Source: Rhodeus uyekii (Eukaryota > Chordata > Actinopteri > Cypriniformes > Acheilognathidae). Taken from it: DNA of 64,000 nt. The position numbers were made by a program, and so were the translations under genes. The stretch covers positions 1,929,501 to 1,993,500 of the forward strand of contig JAWRVZ010000063.1 of assembly GCA_037043235.1 (NCBI GenBank), written 5' to 3'. The notes beneath the pieces were generated by a model that did no database searches, had not been told where the DNA came from, and worked only from the letters and a program-made list of their open reading frames with translations. Positions 42,440 to 54,819 of the stretch are shown here, in pieces; the stretch's first letter is position 1; every line of letters begins with the position of its first letter.

Positions 42440-42540
42440 TTGCTAAGTTGTTCTGGGTGGTTGCTAGGGTGTTGCTAGGCAGTTGCTAAGGTATCCGGGG
42501 TGGTTGCTAGGGTGTTGCCAAGCGGTTGCTAGCTTGCTTA
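42440..42540. repeat. GGTTGCTAGGGTGTTGCTAGG-type minisatellite
   Basis: About four units of a motif of roughly 20 bp (ggttgctagggtgttgctag and variants), a repeat type scattered through fish genomes. A single unit is near 2750. Confidence 0.75.
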
Positions 42541-44405
42541 TTAATTAAGTTGGCTGCTTCTCAGCAAACATAATTAATGCTTATATTAGTAATTATCAAT
42601 ATTGATATGCAGATGAATAAAGTTAGCCATGGACTGAAAGTATCTCTTATCACTTGGTAATTCAATTTCTATTTAAAGACACCATGGAATCAAAACAGAC
42701 AGTTATTTAGAACATTATTTCTTTATGGAACGCTTATTATAAATGATTTATCCATGCATATATATTGTTTTTGTTATCACTGCGGGAGTTTAGCATAAGG
42801 TGGGACATTATTTTCAAACACAAAGCGACACTCACCGGATGTTTCATTTCCTAACAATGTTCAAGATAAAACGTTGCCAGATTCCCGTTCATCTGTTTCA
42901 GATAAAATGAAACACCCTTTTTGTGCCGCTCACAGGGCATTTCACTTTGAAAGTGTCGCAAAATATGCAAGAAGCAACTTGAAGAATTGTTGCCACGGGT
43001 CTGGCTGAGCCTGTATTAGGGGGATTTTTGAGGCCAAAGGAGTGATTTTTTGTTTTGGAATATATAAATGAGTGACAGAATGTGCCAATTAATCATTGTG
43101 ATGATATGATGATAAGAAATAAATGTGCAACCCCGATCAATATAAGTTTGTGATTATAGTGACCCAGTTACATAAATCAGACAAGGAAGAACCACTCAAG
43201 TGCACTTTAAATCCTGAAAAAACCTTAGTGATCAGTGTTCAATAGATCCGCGTGATTAGACAGGGAAACGAGCCAGTCAAAGAAACAGTGTTGTGGTACG
43301 GAAACAATTACAACTTCAACTCAGCTCAGAAAACTGGAGGATTGTAACAGAGCAACATAGATGAAGATAACAAACAAGCAACGCTAACGTTGTCCTTTTA
43401 AGCCAAAAGTCAGTCTTTGGAAATGTACGACAGCTTTCCATTGCAAATTACCTCCTTTTTTTGCAGTATGTCTTGTGTTTTTTCCTTACCACATTCCACC
43501 ATTTATACACCAATTTATTTAGTTTGAGTTTCCTGCCATCAACCTAATTATGGAAAAGGCATTACAACGTGGTAGCTTTCTCACGACATGGATAAACATA
43601 AAATCCTGGCTTGTGAGGGAGAAGGAAGTGCTTTTATTCGCTACAAAAAACACTTCCTCCCCCAAGGCAAAAGAAATGATCTCATAAGCAGCCATTCCAG
43701 GCATAGATAGATAAATATAATACATATAAATATAAACATTTAGTGACTGAGCCCACCAAGAACAGCAAGAAATAAAAGTACAAGCTAACCCCAGTTCAGT
43801 TAATATGTCACAGTGACCCTGTTGAGGTGAGGCAAACCAGAAGCAAAAAGCCCTACATTAATCAGTATCTTGTTTCCAATAGAATACATTTAAACAAGAT
43901 AAATTGACCTGCGAGAACGATGTTCACACTGGAGGGAAAATCGGTCCTTTTGTTGTCATAAAACTATTTTTAGACCAGCTCAAAAGGCAAGTTACAGTAT
44001 ATGCAGCCAGATCAGTTGACAAGAACAATGTAATTTTGCTTTGTTCCATTGACAAATTTGTTCATGTTTATATTTAATTTTTCATTTAAAAATACTTTTT
44101 TACTTCCTTTTGAAACAGTAATCTGTGGTTGGGACCACCTGATTGGACGATAATCTGTGCAGAACAGGATGAGTCATCAACATGTTTTGTTCAACATGTT
44201 TGTTTTCCTGCACAATAATTTTACATTTCCGTAGCTACATTTCTACTTCTAGTGCTTTCTAATCAGTGAAACATTTGTGAAAATTGTTTCACATTGAATT
44301 AAATTGGAACTATTTACGCAATCGTATTTTCTTGTTAAATCACAACGTTGATTTGATTTTACACTGTAAGAATACAAAACTAAAAGCTCAAAACTAACTC
44401 AACTA
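42541..44405. other. intergenic, no gene recognised
   Basis: Mostly unique AT-rich sequence. The stretch 43540-43720 is balanced in composition and could be a conserved non-coding element, but nothing in it identifies a gene. Confidence 0.5.
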
Positions 44406-44989
44406 CCGTATTTTCCTGCATATAACTCGCGGGTTATATAAGGGTGCGGGCTATATCCCAAATTTTTACACGTAATAATATTTCAATATATGTGTTATGT
44501 CCCTAAGGACTTAAGGGTTTTTTTGCTGTATTTTCTTTCTGTTTTTCTTTCTTGCGAGGGTTGTTGTCTCTAGCGTTTGTACGATCACTCTGACAGCTGG
44601 CGCTTATAGGCTGTCTGACCTGTCAATCATGCAAGAAGACGTGATTGGCTGTGCAGCCATGAGGGCGGGCTCTTCTCGTCAAATCCGATGATCAACACCT
44701 GTAGAATCGCTTCTTAAGGGATGTGCTGCTGCACAGCGGGAGAGACTGCTTTTTCTTTTTCTGATTGTGTTTGTTTTCTTATCATTTGAATTTCGCGCAC
44801 AAGCACTGTGAACCGAGCCTGAACAGTTATGGATAATTGACGCCATGCGAGCAACATTCGAAATTCGAAATGTAAACGTGCACACAAAAGTTCATAAATC
44901 TATGGGTGCGGGTTAAATAAGGGTGCGGGTTATACCAACGATTTTTTTACACAAAACCCCCAAAAATGATCTGCGTCTGCAAAATACGG
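44406..44989. mobile_element. MITE, family with CATATAACCCGCGGG ends, copy B
   Basis: 584 bp flanked by TA (44404-44405, 44990-44991). It starts CCGTATTTTCCTGCATATAA and aligns with the element at 30246-30823, including the tgtctgacctgtcaatcatg core. The 30-kb copy has a TA run where this one has unique sequence. Confidence 0.8.
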
Positions 44990-47900
44990 TACATGTGATG
45001 CATGGCTTTAACAAAAAACCTTACTTTGTGTATCACTTTATTTCTTATTTCGATTTTCAGTGTAAAAAAACACACACTAGACACTGAGTTTTCTGATACT
45101 GTGCCAGACAATGTTAACACAGAATAAATTAGGATGAAGTCAGCGCCTGAAGCCCGTCTGACTTCAAGGAAAGACAGGACACAGCATTCACAGTTCACAC
45201 ACGTTCAACAGGGGTTGCTGGTGAACATATGCACGTTTATGACTTCTATGTTTGTTTCTCATGTCTCAGGGCAAATAGTGACCAAACAACACAAATCGTT
45301 GATTTACAGAGGGACATTTTGATAAACTTTAGATGGAGAATAGCTGTAAGATCTTATGTTGTTTTTGATAGTAGACTTTTTTTCTTCATCATCAGACTAA
45401 TTAAGATTTAGTGAGGTGCAGTGGAGATTAATAACCTAGAACAGGCCAGTAAAAACCCTTTCTGTGCTTTCGAGACAGTCAGCAGCACCGGCCTTTTGAA
45501 GTGCCTTTTTTTTTTTTTACACACAGTTTTAACAAGACTCGGTAGGAAACTGTGCAGAGTTTAACTTTTTTCCTTTTTCTTTGAAGTAAGGTAGGAGTGA
45601 GTTCTGTCTGGCTGGCCGTAGAGAGGCTTCTGGGTTGAAGAGGATGTGTTCCACTGTTTACACTTCCTGAATACTCACTCGCTGTAAACAAAAGTAACAA
45701 TAATGACCAAAACAATCACAAACCATCACCATGGAAAGCAGAACAGAAGACTTAATGACCCCAATGCAACAGTGCACATCCCAGCATGTGGAAAGTACCA
45801 GCGCGTAAACACCACAGATCTTTACATCAATCTAACTCGACCCATCATGCTATTAAGTGAATAAGTTAATAGCGCCCCCCTCCCACCTCCACAAAAGAAA
45901 AGCAATCTCTCGCACACCATGTAGAAAGTTAAGGAAGGAATGTGACAGCAACAAATGAGCGCAGACGTTAATTTTGCTCCCAAACCCTTTAACATCAGCA
46001 AAGGTCATTCATTAATAATGGGGCAGCACTGGAGCTTTGGGGGCACATGCCTGTCCCGGCACCAGCGACGCATTAGACCATGGCTCAGTGCCCTGCTCCT
46101 TTGTCATTGCCGCTAATTATCCAACGCGCCTGTGTGCCGTCTGCGCAACCTTTGCGTTCAGAAGCACTCATTTATAGTGATACACAACCACTGTGATGTC
46201 ACAGATACTAACAGTCACACAATCATTTCTCATGATAAACTGCAATAAAAATGCTTTATATATGCAAACTGGCTTTTCATTTGGGGTCATGTCTTTATAG
46301 GAGGTTCACATTGATATTTTAAGAGAAATTAACTGCCGTTAAAAAATGAAATGGAATAGACATTTGCCTATTGCAAGTATAAGCTAAAACATATGATTGT
46401 TGAAAAACATGTAACACTCTTACAGGTCACACACAGACATGTAAACTCGGCTGTGACATATTCTGATCTTAAGCCTAAACGTCATTTTAAAATGAAAAGG
46501 ATTATGGAAACGGTTCCATCAAAAATATTAATAACAATACCAGAATTTCAGTTGATGGTTCTTGCCTTATTTTGCAGATGTATCTGGAATAGAGTGATGG
46601 AGGGATTACATATTTTGTAGCATTTTAGCACTTTCGGATCCACTTTACCAAAGTCAGCAGGGTTTTTTGGATGTTTATTTATTTTTTATTTTTTTATAAA
46701 TTCCTGGTTGTCATTTTATTCTGCATCATAACATGCATACATAAAACCCTTTTGCGTTTTTTATTTTAATTTTAATTGTCTTGAAATCATTAAACATCAT
46801 CACACTGAACCAGTAAATTCATATGACTGTTGTGTAGGTCATTTACAGCCAAGGATTTTTTTCTTTTCTTTTTTCTGCCAGTTGTACAGCCACTCAAGAG
46901 CACTTTAAATAAAAACATTTTATTTTTTAATATCTGAAAACAACAATGACCTATTATAAAGGAGTACTGTATATTAATTATCCATCAACTACATTGGTTA
47001 CATTGTTATGGTAACCTGATCAGGAAAATAAATTGAAATTATGAGGCAAAATGGTGAAATTGTCAACTATGTCACCCGTCGACCAAGTTATCCCATAGAG
47101 TCAACTCTTGAAAAAAGTTTGATCACTTTGTGACTCACGAATTATTTCCCATAGATTCGTTGTGATCATAATTTAACCCTATAAGTGTCCAAGGAGTCCG
47201 AGTGTATGTGTAAACATGAGCATGCAGGAGTGTGAATCAAGATAACGAAGATTTTACTGAAATAACTATTGTTTATTTGCATGTTGAAACACAAAAGATT
47301 TTCACACATAATTCACTTAGCTGTCTTTGTAACAATGAGTCCAGCTTGCATCAACTGTGTTCCTTGCATTGTCAACTATGTTGCCATTACTTGGCTTGGT
47401 TGTTTATATGACATGTAGCTATTATTCATATGATGTGTACACACACATTTATATTTTATTAATGAATGTTACTAAATTATGTTTTTTTATTATTGTTGTT
47501 TAATAGTAAGACCAATTGTTTTATTGCATTTATGCTGTCACTAATACACTGCAAAAATTTATCGAAAAGCCTGTTAACACATCTTTTGTCAACACACCTG
47601 TTCCAAATCCATCAGTGAGATTATCTCATCATTTGGCACGCCAATGTTTTTACACTAACTTAAATGTTCTTTGAAATGGAACCAGGATTATTCAATTCTT
47701 TATGATTCCCATCCCTAAAAATAATATGATCAGAATATGTTGCATGCAGTAATAGCCTGACACAAACTTCAGCACAAAACTTATTTTACGGCATGTGAAA
47801 AAGACTTGATACATACTCGGCCCTTATGAAATATTAATCTCTGGCTCTTACAAATAAAGAGTTTTATATCTGCTTGTTTGTTTTTCCATTCACTTTCTCC

Positions 47901-48431
47901 TTTCACTCTCAAAATCATTTGTAATACCCACAGTCTCTCTACTTCGGTCCATTACTGTAAATTGGTGAACTGGCAATCGTAAAGGCGAAAGTGGCCATGA
48001 GATCTGTTAAAAAATTCACCAGCCAGCATGACAAAAGTGTCTGTTCAGCAAAGAGTTGGGGACAGGATAAAAGCCGTATAAACACGTGTCAGAGCAGCAC
48101 TCAGAGGAGGGGCTGGCCCAATCCAAACGCCAATCGTGAATTTGTTTTAAATAACTTATTTACACAGTGACAGAAAAGAAATGGCAAAGTGACCTGTATC
48201 TATAAATGGAGAAACACCATAGTGATACAGCAAGGGGGAAAACTGTGATGGATGAAGAGAATATGCGTGAGAGGGAGAGAAATAGTGTATAAGAAAACAT
48301 TTGTGCAAAATGGGCAGCAAGTAAAAAAAAGTAGGGTAAGAACATACCCTAAAATGTAAAAACAGACATGTACAGTAAGATTACTAATTTGATTAAATCA
48401 TTTATATAATTTATCGCTTTTTGAAAGTTTG
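44990..48431. other. intergenic, no gene recognised
   Basis: AT-rich sequence with one GC-richer unique stretch at 46015-46160. No reading frame with plausible splice sites at both ends was found. Confidence 0.5.
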
Positions 48432-48762
48432 TGTACAGGGTCCAGTCAAGAAAATGACTCTTTAGTAATCAAAAAACAACTTTAATATAAGGAAAACAAA
48501 GAAAACGGCACACTTGTGCAAGGCTCCAGGAAACACAGAGAACTTGGAACACGAAGATACAGAAACACACTAGGAGCAACGACTTAAGAACGTCATGGGA
48601 ACATTAACAATCGACAAAGAAAAGGGAGAACATGAGGGTTTAAATATACTAGATGATGGGAAACACCTGACGAGACTTGCAAGGGGAGTGGCAAACGAGA
48701 CGCAAATACAAATGGATCACACAGGAGGCAACAGGAAGTGACGTGACTGTGGCAGACTTACA
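48432..48762 (-). mobile_element. LTR, family 3 copy B
   Basis: Read on the - strand it runs from TGTAAGTCTGCCACAG to CCCTGTACA. It shares the block tatttaaaccctcatg (TATA-like), tttgtcgattgttaa and the final caagtgtgccgttttc with the LTR at 37033-37326. Attaaa lies near the end. No clear target duplication was found. Confidence 0.6.
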
Positions 48763-49094
48763 ATAAGACAATAATAAATGTAGAACACGCTATACGATTA
48801 ACTTGTTTAAACATTATTTACAGCTACTTCTATATTTTATAGGCAATAATTGTTCATAATACTTTTCACAATTTATATTAGGTGACTACTATATACTAAC
48901 ATTACCCACAAGTCTGTGTGTTTACCGTCTTACTGTATACTTGTTATTACTGAAAGATCCAGCATTTATTGCTAATGAGTTGGTATTTTGGGGGTTAGGG
49001 TCGTAAGGGTACGGGTTAAGGCTATAAGGGTGAAAATAATTCTCGTTACAGATTACAGTGTAACAGCAAATGTTAGTTGAACGCAAATACTTTA

Positions 49095-49345
49095 AGGGGC
49101 CATTTACACAACTCCGTTTTCAACTAAAACTCGGAAACCTTTTTTGGGGGGATTTTGGTCGTTCATTTACACAACAGCAGCGTTTAGGTGCCTGAAGGCA
49201 AACATTTTTAAACGGGTTTCAAAATGCACGTTTTTGAAAACAATACAGTTATCGTCTCCGTGTAAAGTACAAAAACGTGAATTTGTGAAAATGGTGATAT
49301 CATGCGCATGCGTCAACTACTGTGTACAACTTTGTTGTGTACACA
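49095..49345. mobile_element. fish DNA repeat (tttacacaac type)
   Basis: Begins ggggccatttacacaactcc and contains the gttttcaactaaaactcgg and aaaacgtg blocks typical of a widespread fish DNA element. The ends are diffuse. Confidence 0.45.
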
Positions 49346-49359
49346 TACCCTAATTGTAC

Positions 49360-52300
49360 AATTGAATAAGCATATTGTATTTTCTGATTAAAGTATTGAT
49401 TTGTTGTTATAAATTTAGAAAATATGCTCTCACAAATTTAAAACCCTCCATTACAAGCTGTTTTAGGGGAAATTATTGCCCGTTAAAAAAAGGGTTAACC
49501 ATAATTATAACAATATAAATAAATCAATTAAGTTTATGCCTGTTTTTTAAGTGTAGGACAACTGGAGCCCTTCAGAGGCAGTTGAAAATTGCACAGGATA
49601 TGAAATATATTTGCTTCTGCAGCTTTTCACCTTCCTCCTGTGCCATGCAGAGACGGACAGACTGCAGCGATGTCAGGGCAGAAATGGATTGTTTGACCGA
49701 TGGGTATGTACAGCGATTCTGAGAGCTTTCATTTGGCCCCCACTGGCTATCGTCTGGTTCAGGAGTGCATCGCTTGCCGTTTTTTTCCCTCTTTCCCGCG
49801 TTCATTTGGTGAGGCTCCAGCAAACGCAGAGGTGTTTCAATATCACAGGCATAAGGCAGATTTGGAGCGTGTAAGCACAATGTGCCGTGAATCGAATTAC
49901 GCTGGTGCTGTGCTACACGTTCTGTGGTCAGATTAGCATGGTGTTTGCAGAAGCCAATGGATGTCACAAAGACTGTCTGTTATTACAGTGAAAGCAAATC
50001 AGCAAAGTGTCATTAAAAGCAATCCCATGAGCACCTAATGGGGGGGAAATGCATCCGTAGATTCTGAAGCACGAATGCAATTTAACAACATGTCAAGGTG
50101 ACCAAGCACACACTCGGTAGGGATTTTTATTGCAGTATTAGAGTGTTGTAAGTGAAGCAACTTGGATAAAAGAGGAACGCTAAGCAAAGATGCGCGGCAA
50201 TGTCAAGCTCTCAATGGTACCGTGGGGAAACTAGCTTAACTGCCTTTTAGAAAATCTGCATGTTTTACTAAATACCCATTGATAAATATGTTTAAAACTC
50301 CCGCAGAGTATTTTATAGAATAAACAACAAGAATAGCTCACCAGCAGGGGTTTTAAATGATAAAACCAGCAAAAGCAAGCATAGTTATAATGGAGGAAAG
50401 CTGTAATGTTTGTGGCCTAATTTTGGCCTCAATAAAACAATCATTATCCAAAGCACTGCTTCTGAAAGCAATAAATGTTTGTGATGCAACATATAAGACT
50501 GAGTTAAAACTCATTTGGTTAAGGATAACCACTTACTGGGAGTGCGTTTATGACACTTTTCTAGGGCAAGAAAGTAAACAAGATTATGGAGAAGGGTCAG
50601 TGATGTATATTCACATGGTTTGGAAAGATGTAATAATCACACAGCTCTGAATATACACGATATATAACTTCATCCGAACACACAGTACAGTAAAAAGATA
50701 TCACAGTAAAAATATATCTATGCATATCTCAGCTTCTTGATTGCAAAATGCAACTATATTATTAAACATCTCTAACCTGCTAAGTGCACCTGCTAAAAAC
50801 TTGATTTATAAATAAAATTTTGAGTTCCTTATACCTTATATCTGGGTGTTTATCTTCAAAATGTATATATTTATTATCATTTTTTATTTAATTCTATTTT
50901 CCAATATATATATATATTTTTTTTTTACAACTATACATATAGTTATTAATAAATTAATAGTAAAGGTTTTAAGGAGTAACATCACGTGACATTTTACAAC
51001 CTTGGTTAACATTCCCCTTTCATAAAAAAAGTAACATTTGTCTAAAATGTTAAGTCTTACTGACCATGACAAGTCTTCAGATTCATGAATGTAATTTCCT
51101 GTTTTGTGTATAAAGAAAATGTAATGACCATGACTGTATTTTATCAAATGTATAAGTTATTTGTTATTGAAGAACCCACTCTGATCTGAATATTGAGGCA
51201 CATGTCGTCCTCATTTACAGCTCAAATGGATTTATCTGACGTCAAAGCTTAAAGCATTGCGGTAAAACTGAATATGGCATTGTTGTATGCTGATCACTTG
51301 AAGAATCACCTTCCCTTTTGTGGCCCATCGCATCCTCTTCTGGAGCTCAGCTGGTAAACACAAGACGGGCCGGCACGATCTCATCATCAGAGAGCAGTAC
51401 ACAACCTGCCAATAAAGACAAGATGACATGAAAAAGTGGAAAGGAGATGCACTTTGTAATGGACAACATTGAGATATGAAAGACTACGTGTGAGCCAAGC
51501 GTTCTTCCCTGGATCAATTTACATATTTTTACAGTGTTTTTTTAAAAACTTGAATAGTTTATTCAAATAAAGTGGAGCTTTTAATGTCCACCTCTGACAA
51601 ACGGCATTCAATAAAAGGAGCATACGCTCGCGTGGGGCGAGATGGGCCACTGCCAAATATTTTTGAAATGGCTTGTGCTGGAGCAATCTGAAGATTAAAA
51701 ACATCTCTTGAATTACAATGACACATCACAAAATAAAATTAATGCAGTATTTTCATTATAAGGATTGAGTCCCAGAGTGTTTGACCATCCATTAGTTGAA
51801 GGGGGAAGGGACGACATACTACAATGATTCTGGTGTCAAAGGCCTTTTAGGCAAATATGCAGCATCTCACTCCATATCCTCAGTGAAGAGAGAGAATACA
51901 GAAGACTACAGATACACACAGACAATCCACATTGCTCTTTTTAAATAAAACTAGAATAATTATTCAACAATTATTCCTCTAAATAACATTATTATTATTG
52001 TAAATATATATATGTATATATATTATTTTTTTATTATTAATTTTTTCTATTGAAGTATGTCACCAGACTAGGAAGTCCAGGTCTAGTTTTTTCTTTTTAC
52101 GCTTTTGACATATGCACTATAAATAAGTGGTGAGAAATTAATTAATAAATTGAAATTATTATCTTATTTATTCCATAGACTATGTGCTTTATTCAGATTT
52201 GAGAAAATCGATTTTGTCAAAATGTTTAACTTTGATCTGTTGCGCATAAACTACTGAACAATTTAACCAATGAACTGGATACAATAGAGAAAGCCATTTA

Positions 52301-52750
52301 AACTGTAAATATGTTCATTAGAAGTTTTTAAAAGTAGCTATGGTGTTTCTTAACAGTTAAAATAATGAATCTGTATACCTCTTTACGTAGACATTAATCT
52401 ATACAAGTAGTTCCTGATACAGCATCACTGTAACGTAATATACTGATGATATTTTTTTTAACGTGACTGAGATCTCGTCTCTCATCGCGAGCTTTGGCGC
52501 CACCGTGTGGATATTCTGGAGACCAGCACTTCAACCTTGACTGTCTCCGAGTTATATGATGTTATATTCTGAAACATATGAATTATATTATGATGTGCAC
52601 ATCACAGAAAATAACTTGACAAAAGCATACATTATGCAAAAATATCTAATGTATAAAAAAGCTATTTGGTGCGCAAATCAAAGAAATAAATTAATAATAA
52701 GAATAGAAAAAGATATACATCTACTATAACGTATGCCTATTCTATAATAT
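49360..52750. other. intergenic, no confirmed gene
   Basis: Holds a unique balanced stretch at 49610-49960 and a symmetric exon-like segment at 51310-51405 on the - strand (32 open codons between ggcag and gtgatt), treated as a finding only. The rest is AT-rich without features. Confidence 0.45.
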
Positions 52751-53480
52751 ACACAGTATTGTGCAAAAGTCTTAGGCAGAGTAGTATTTTCACCCCAAAA
52801 AAGTGTTTTTAGGCAGTTATTTCTATATTTTTCTGTAGTGGGTCAGTGGGAAATATCAGTTTGCATTTTAAAGCATCCCTTTTGCCATTAACTGTAATAA
52901 TCCAATGATATTTTCATATTCACAAGAAATCTGGCAGAAATAAAACTGAACAAACTGACATCCAGAAGAACTTGGAGAAATATTCTTGCAAAACTGTCTG
53001 AAAAACTATGAGCAGACAAAAGCTGTTTTAAAGGCAAACGGTGGTCACACCAAATATTGATTTGATTTAGTTAATATACCTAAGTTAATTAAATCTATTT
53101 ATGACATTATTTCTGAAAGCATCCTCACTTCACATTATTTTTATATAAGTGCCTAAAACTGTAGTTTTGGAAGGTTTCTTCAAGCATCTTGGAGACGTTG
53201 CCGCAGCTCTTCTGGATTCACTCTCAGTTTGTTCATGTAATCACAGACAACTCGATGATGGAGAGATCAGTTCTCCATGTGGGTCAGACCGGCTGTTGTC
53301 AGACTCCTTATGCATACAAAAATCTCACTGGATTATTACAATTATTACAAAATTAATGTTTGGAAATATAAACGGACATTTCCTACTGACACACTGCAGC
53401 AATAGAAAGAAATAACTGGCTTTAAACTTCTTTTTTGGGGTGAAAATACTATTATTCTTAAGACTTTTGCACAGTACTCT
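52751..53480. mobile_element. fold-back Tc1/mariner remnant
   Basis: Both ends carry GTGCAAAAGTCTTA-type inverted repeats, and a further perfect 22-bp inverted match starts tagtattttcacccc. On the + strand 53022-53060 reads AVLKANGGHTKY and stop, the C-terminus of Tc1 transposases. On the - strand around 53165-53235 there is NPEELRQRLQDA, also from the C-terminal part. Thus two copies of the same 3' region face each other. It encodes no working enzyme. Confidence 0.75.
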
Positions 53481-53597
53481 ATTTCAAAGCTTTATATAAA
53501 TTTTCTATTCTAATGGTGTCTGTCAGGTTGATGGCCAGCAGTCAGAAATGGTGACAAGCAATGCCTAAATCAAATGAGCAACAATACATTAATTGTT

Positions 53598-53660
53598 TAC
53601 ATTTATTTATTCATTTAGCAGACACTTTTATCCAAAGCGACCTACAATTTGAGGAATACA
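53598..53660 (-). mobile_element. SINE/LINE-type 3' tail fragment
   Basis: Contains tttagcagacacttttatcc and aaagcgacctacaa, the tail shared by many fish SINEs, in the reverse orientation. The head is absent. Confidence 0.55.
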
Positions 53661-54819
53661 GAAAGCGACATAACAGTGCTTGCAATACAAAGTTTCAAAC
53701 ATTACACATATAAGTAGTACAAGCATGGAGAATAGAGGGACGAAGAGGATTTTAAATTTTTCTTTTTTTTATTAAAAATTTATTTTAAAATTAATACATA
53801 ATGGCCTGGTTTTAAAGAAAGGGCATAGATTAAACCAGGAGTATAGGCTTTAGTTAAATTAGCACATTTAAGTTAGTTTTAATAAACTTGCCTTAGAAAT
53901 AAAAAAACAGCTAATGTAAATCTTGATACAAAACAATGGCACTGACACAAGTTGCTTTTAGTTAAAACTCAGACATGCTTTTTTGTCTGCGACTGACACT
54001 GGTCAAACGTTTATTAACACTGATAAGAGATCAATAATTACTGACATAAATAACATTAATATATGCAAAATAGATCTAACAATAAATGACATTGCCAACA
54101 AGTTTTCTCTTCAGCCGACTTGTTAAAAACTGGAACAATCAAAAATCATGTTGTCTTTTTACATGTATTGTTTTATAGTAAAAGCAACATTAGATTAGAT
54201 TAGATTAGATTAGATTCAACTTTATTGTCATTACACAAGTACAGGTACAAGGCAACGAAATGCAGTTTAGGTCTAACCAGAAGTGCAATAGCAGCAAGTG
54301 CAGGATATATACAATGGTTGCATAAGTGCAGGATATGGAGATGTACAGGATTTACAGGTAATATGTACAATGAATATAAATATACAGATGGTTATTACTA
54401 TGACAGGTGAGTGTGTGCTATAAATATAATTACAGGTGTCTATAAACAGCATTTACAGGTGAATATGTGCTATAAATGTAAATGTATATACAGATGTCTC
54501 TAACTATAAACAGAATTTTACAGGTAGATGTATACAATTGTTAGCTTAAGGTGAGCATTAAATTTAAGGTAGTGCAATGAGCATGGACAGTGCAAATAAG
54601 TGAGATGCGAAATGTAAACAGTTGGTACTGTATGAACAGTTGGTAGTGCAAATGAGCATGTTCCAGCTAAAGTACAGTAGTGCAAGGTGCAAGTGTAAAC
54701 AGTTGTTACTGTAAGCAGTAAACAGTTGTTGTAAACAGTTGTTACTGTAATGAACAGTCAGCAGTGCAAATGGCACAAATAAGTAACAGAGTGAGCGAAG
54801 AGTCTATAAGGGTAGTAGT

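Noticed and set aside
45479..45715. Minus-strand segment after a ttgtttacag acceptor, open for about 40 codons
   Set aside because: No plausible donor follows and the protein is not recognised; weaker than the segment at 51310-51405.
48432..48762. Exact target-site duplication for LTR family 3 copy B
   Set aside because: Flanks gtttg and ataag do not match, so no duplication is claimed for this copy.
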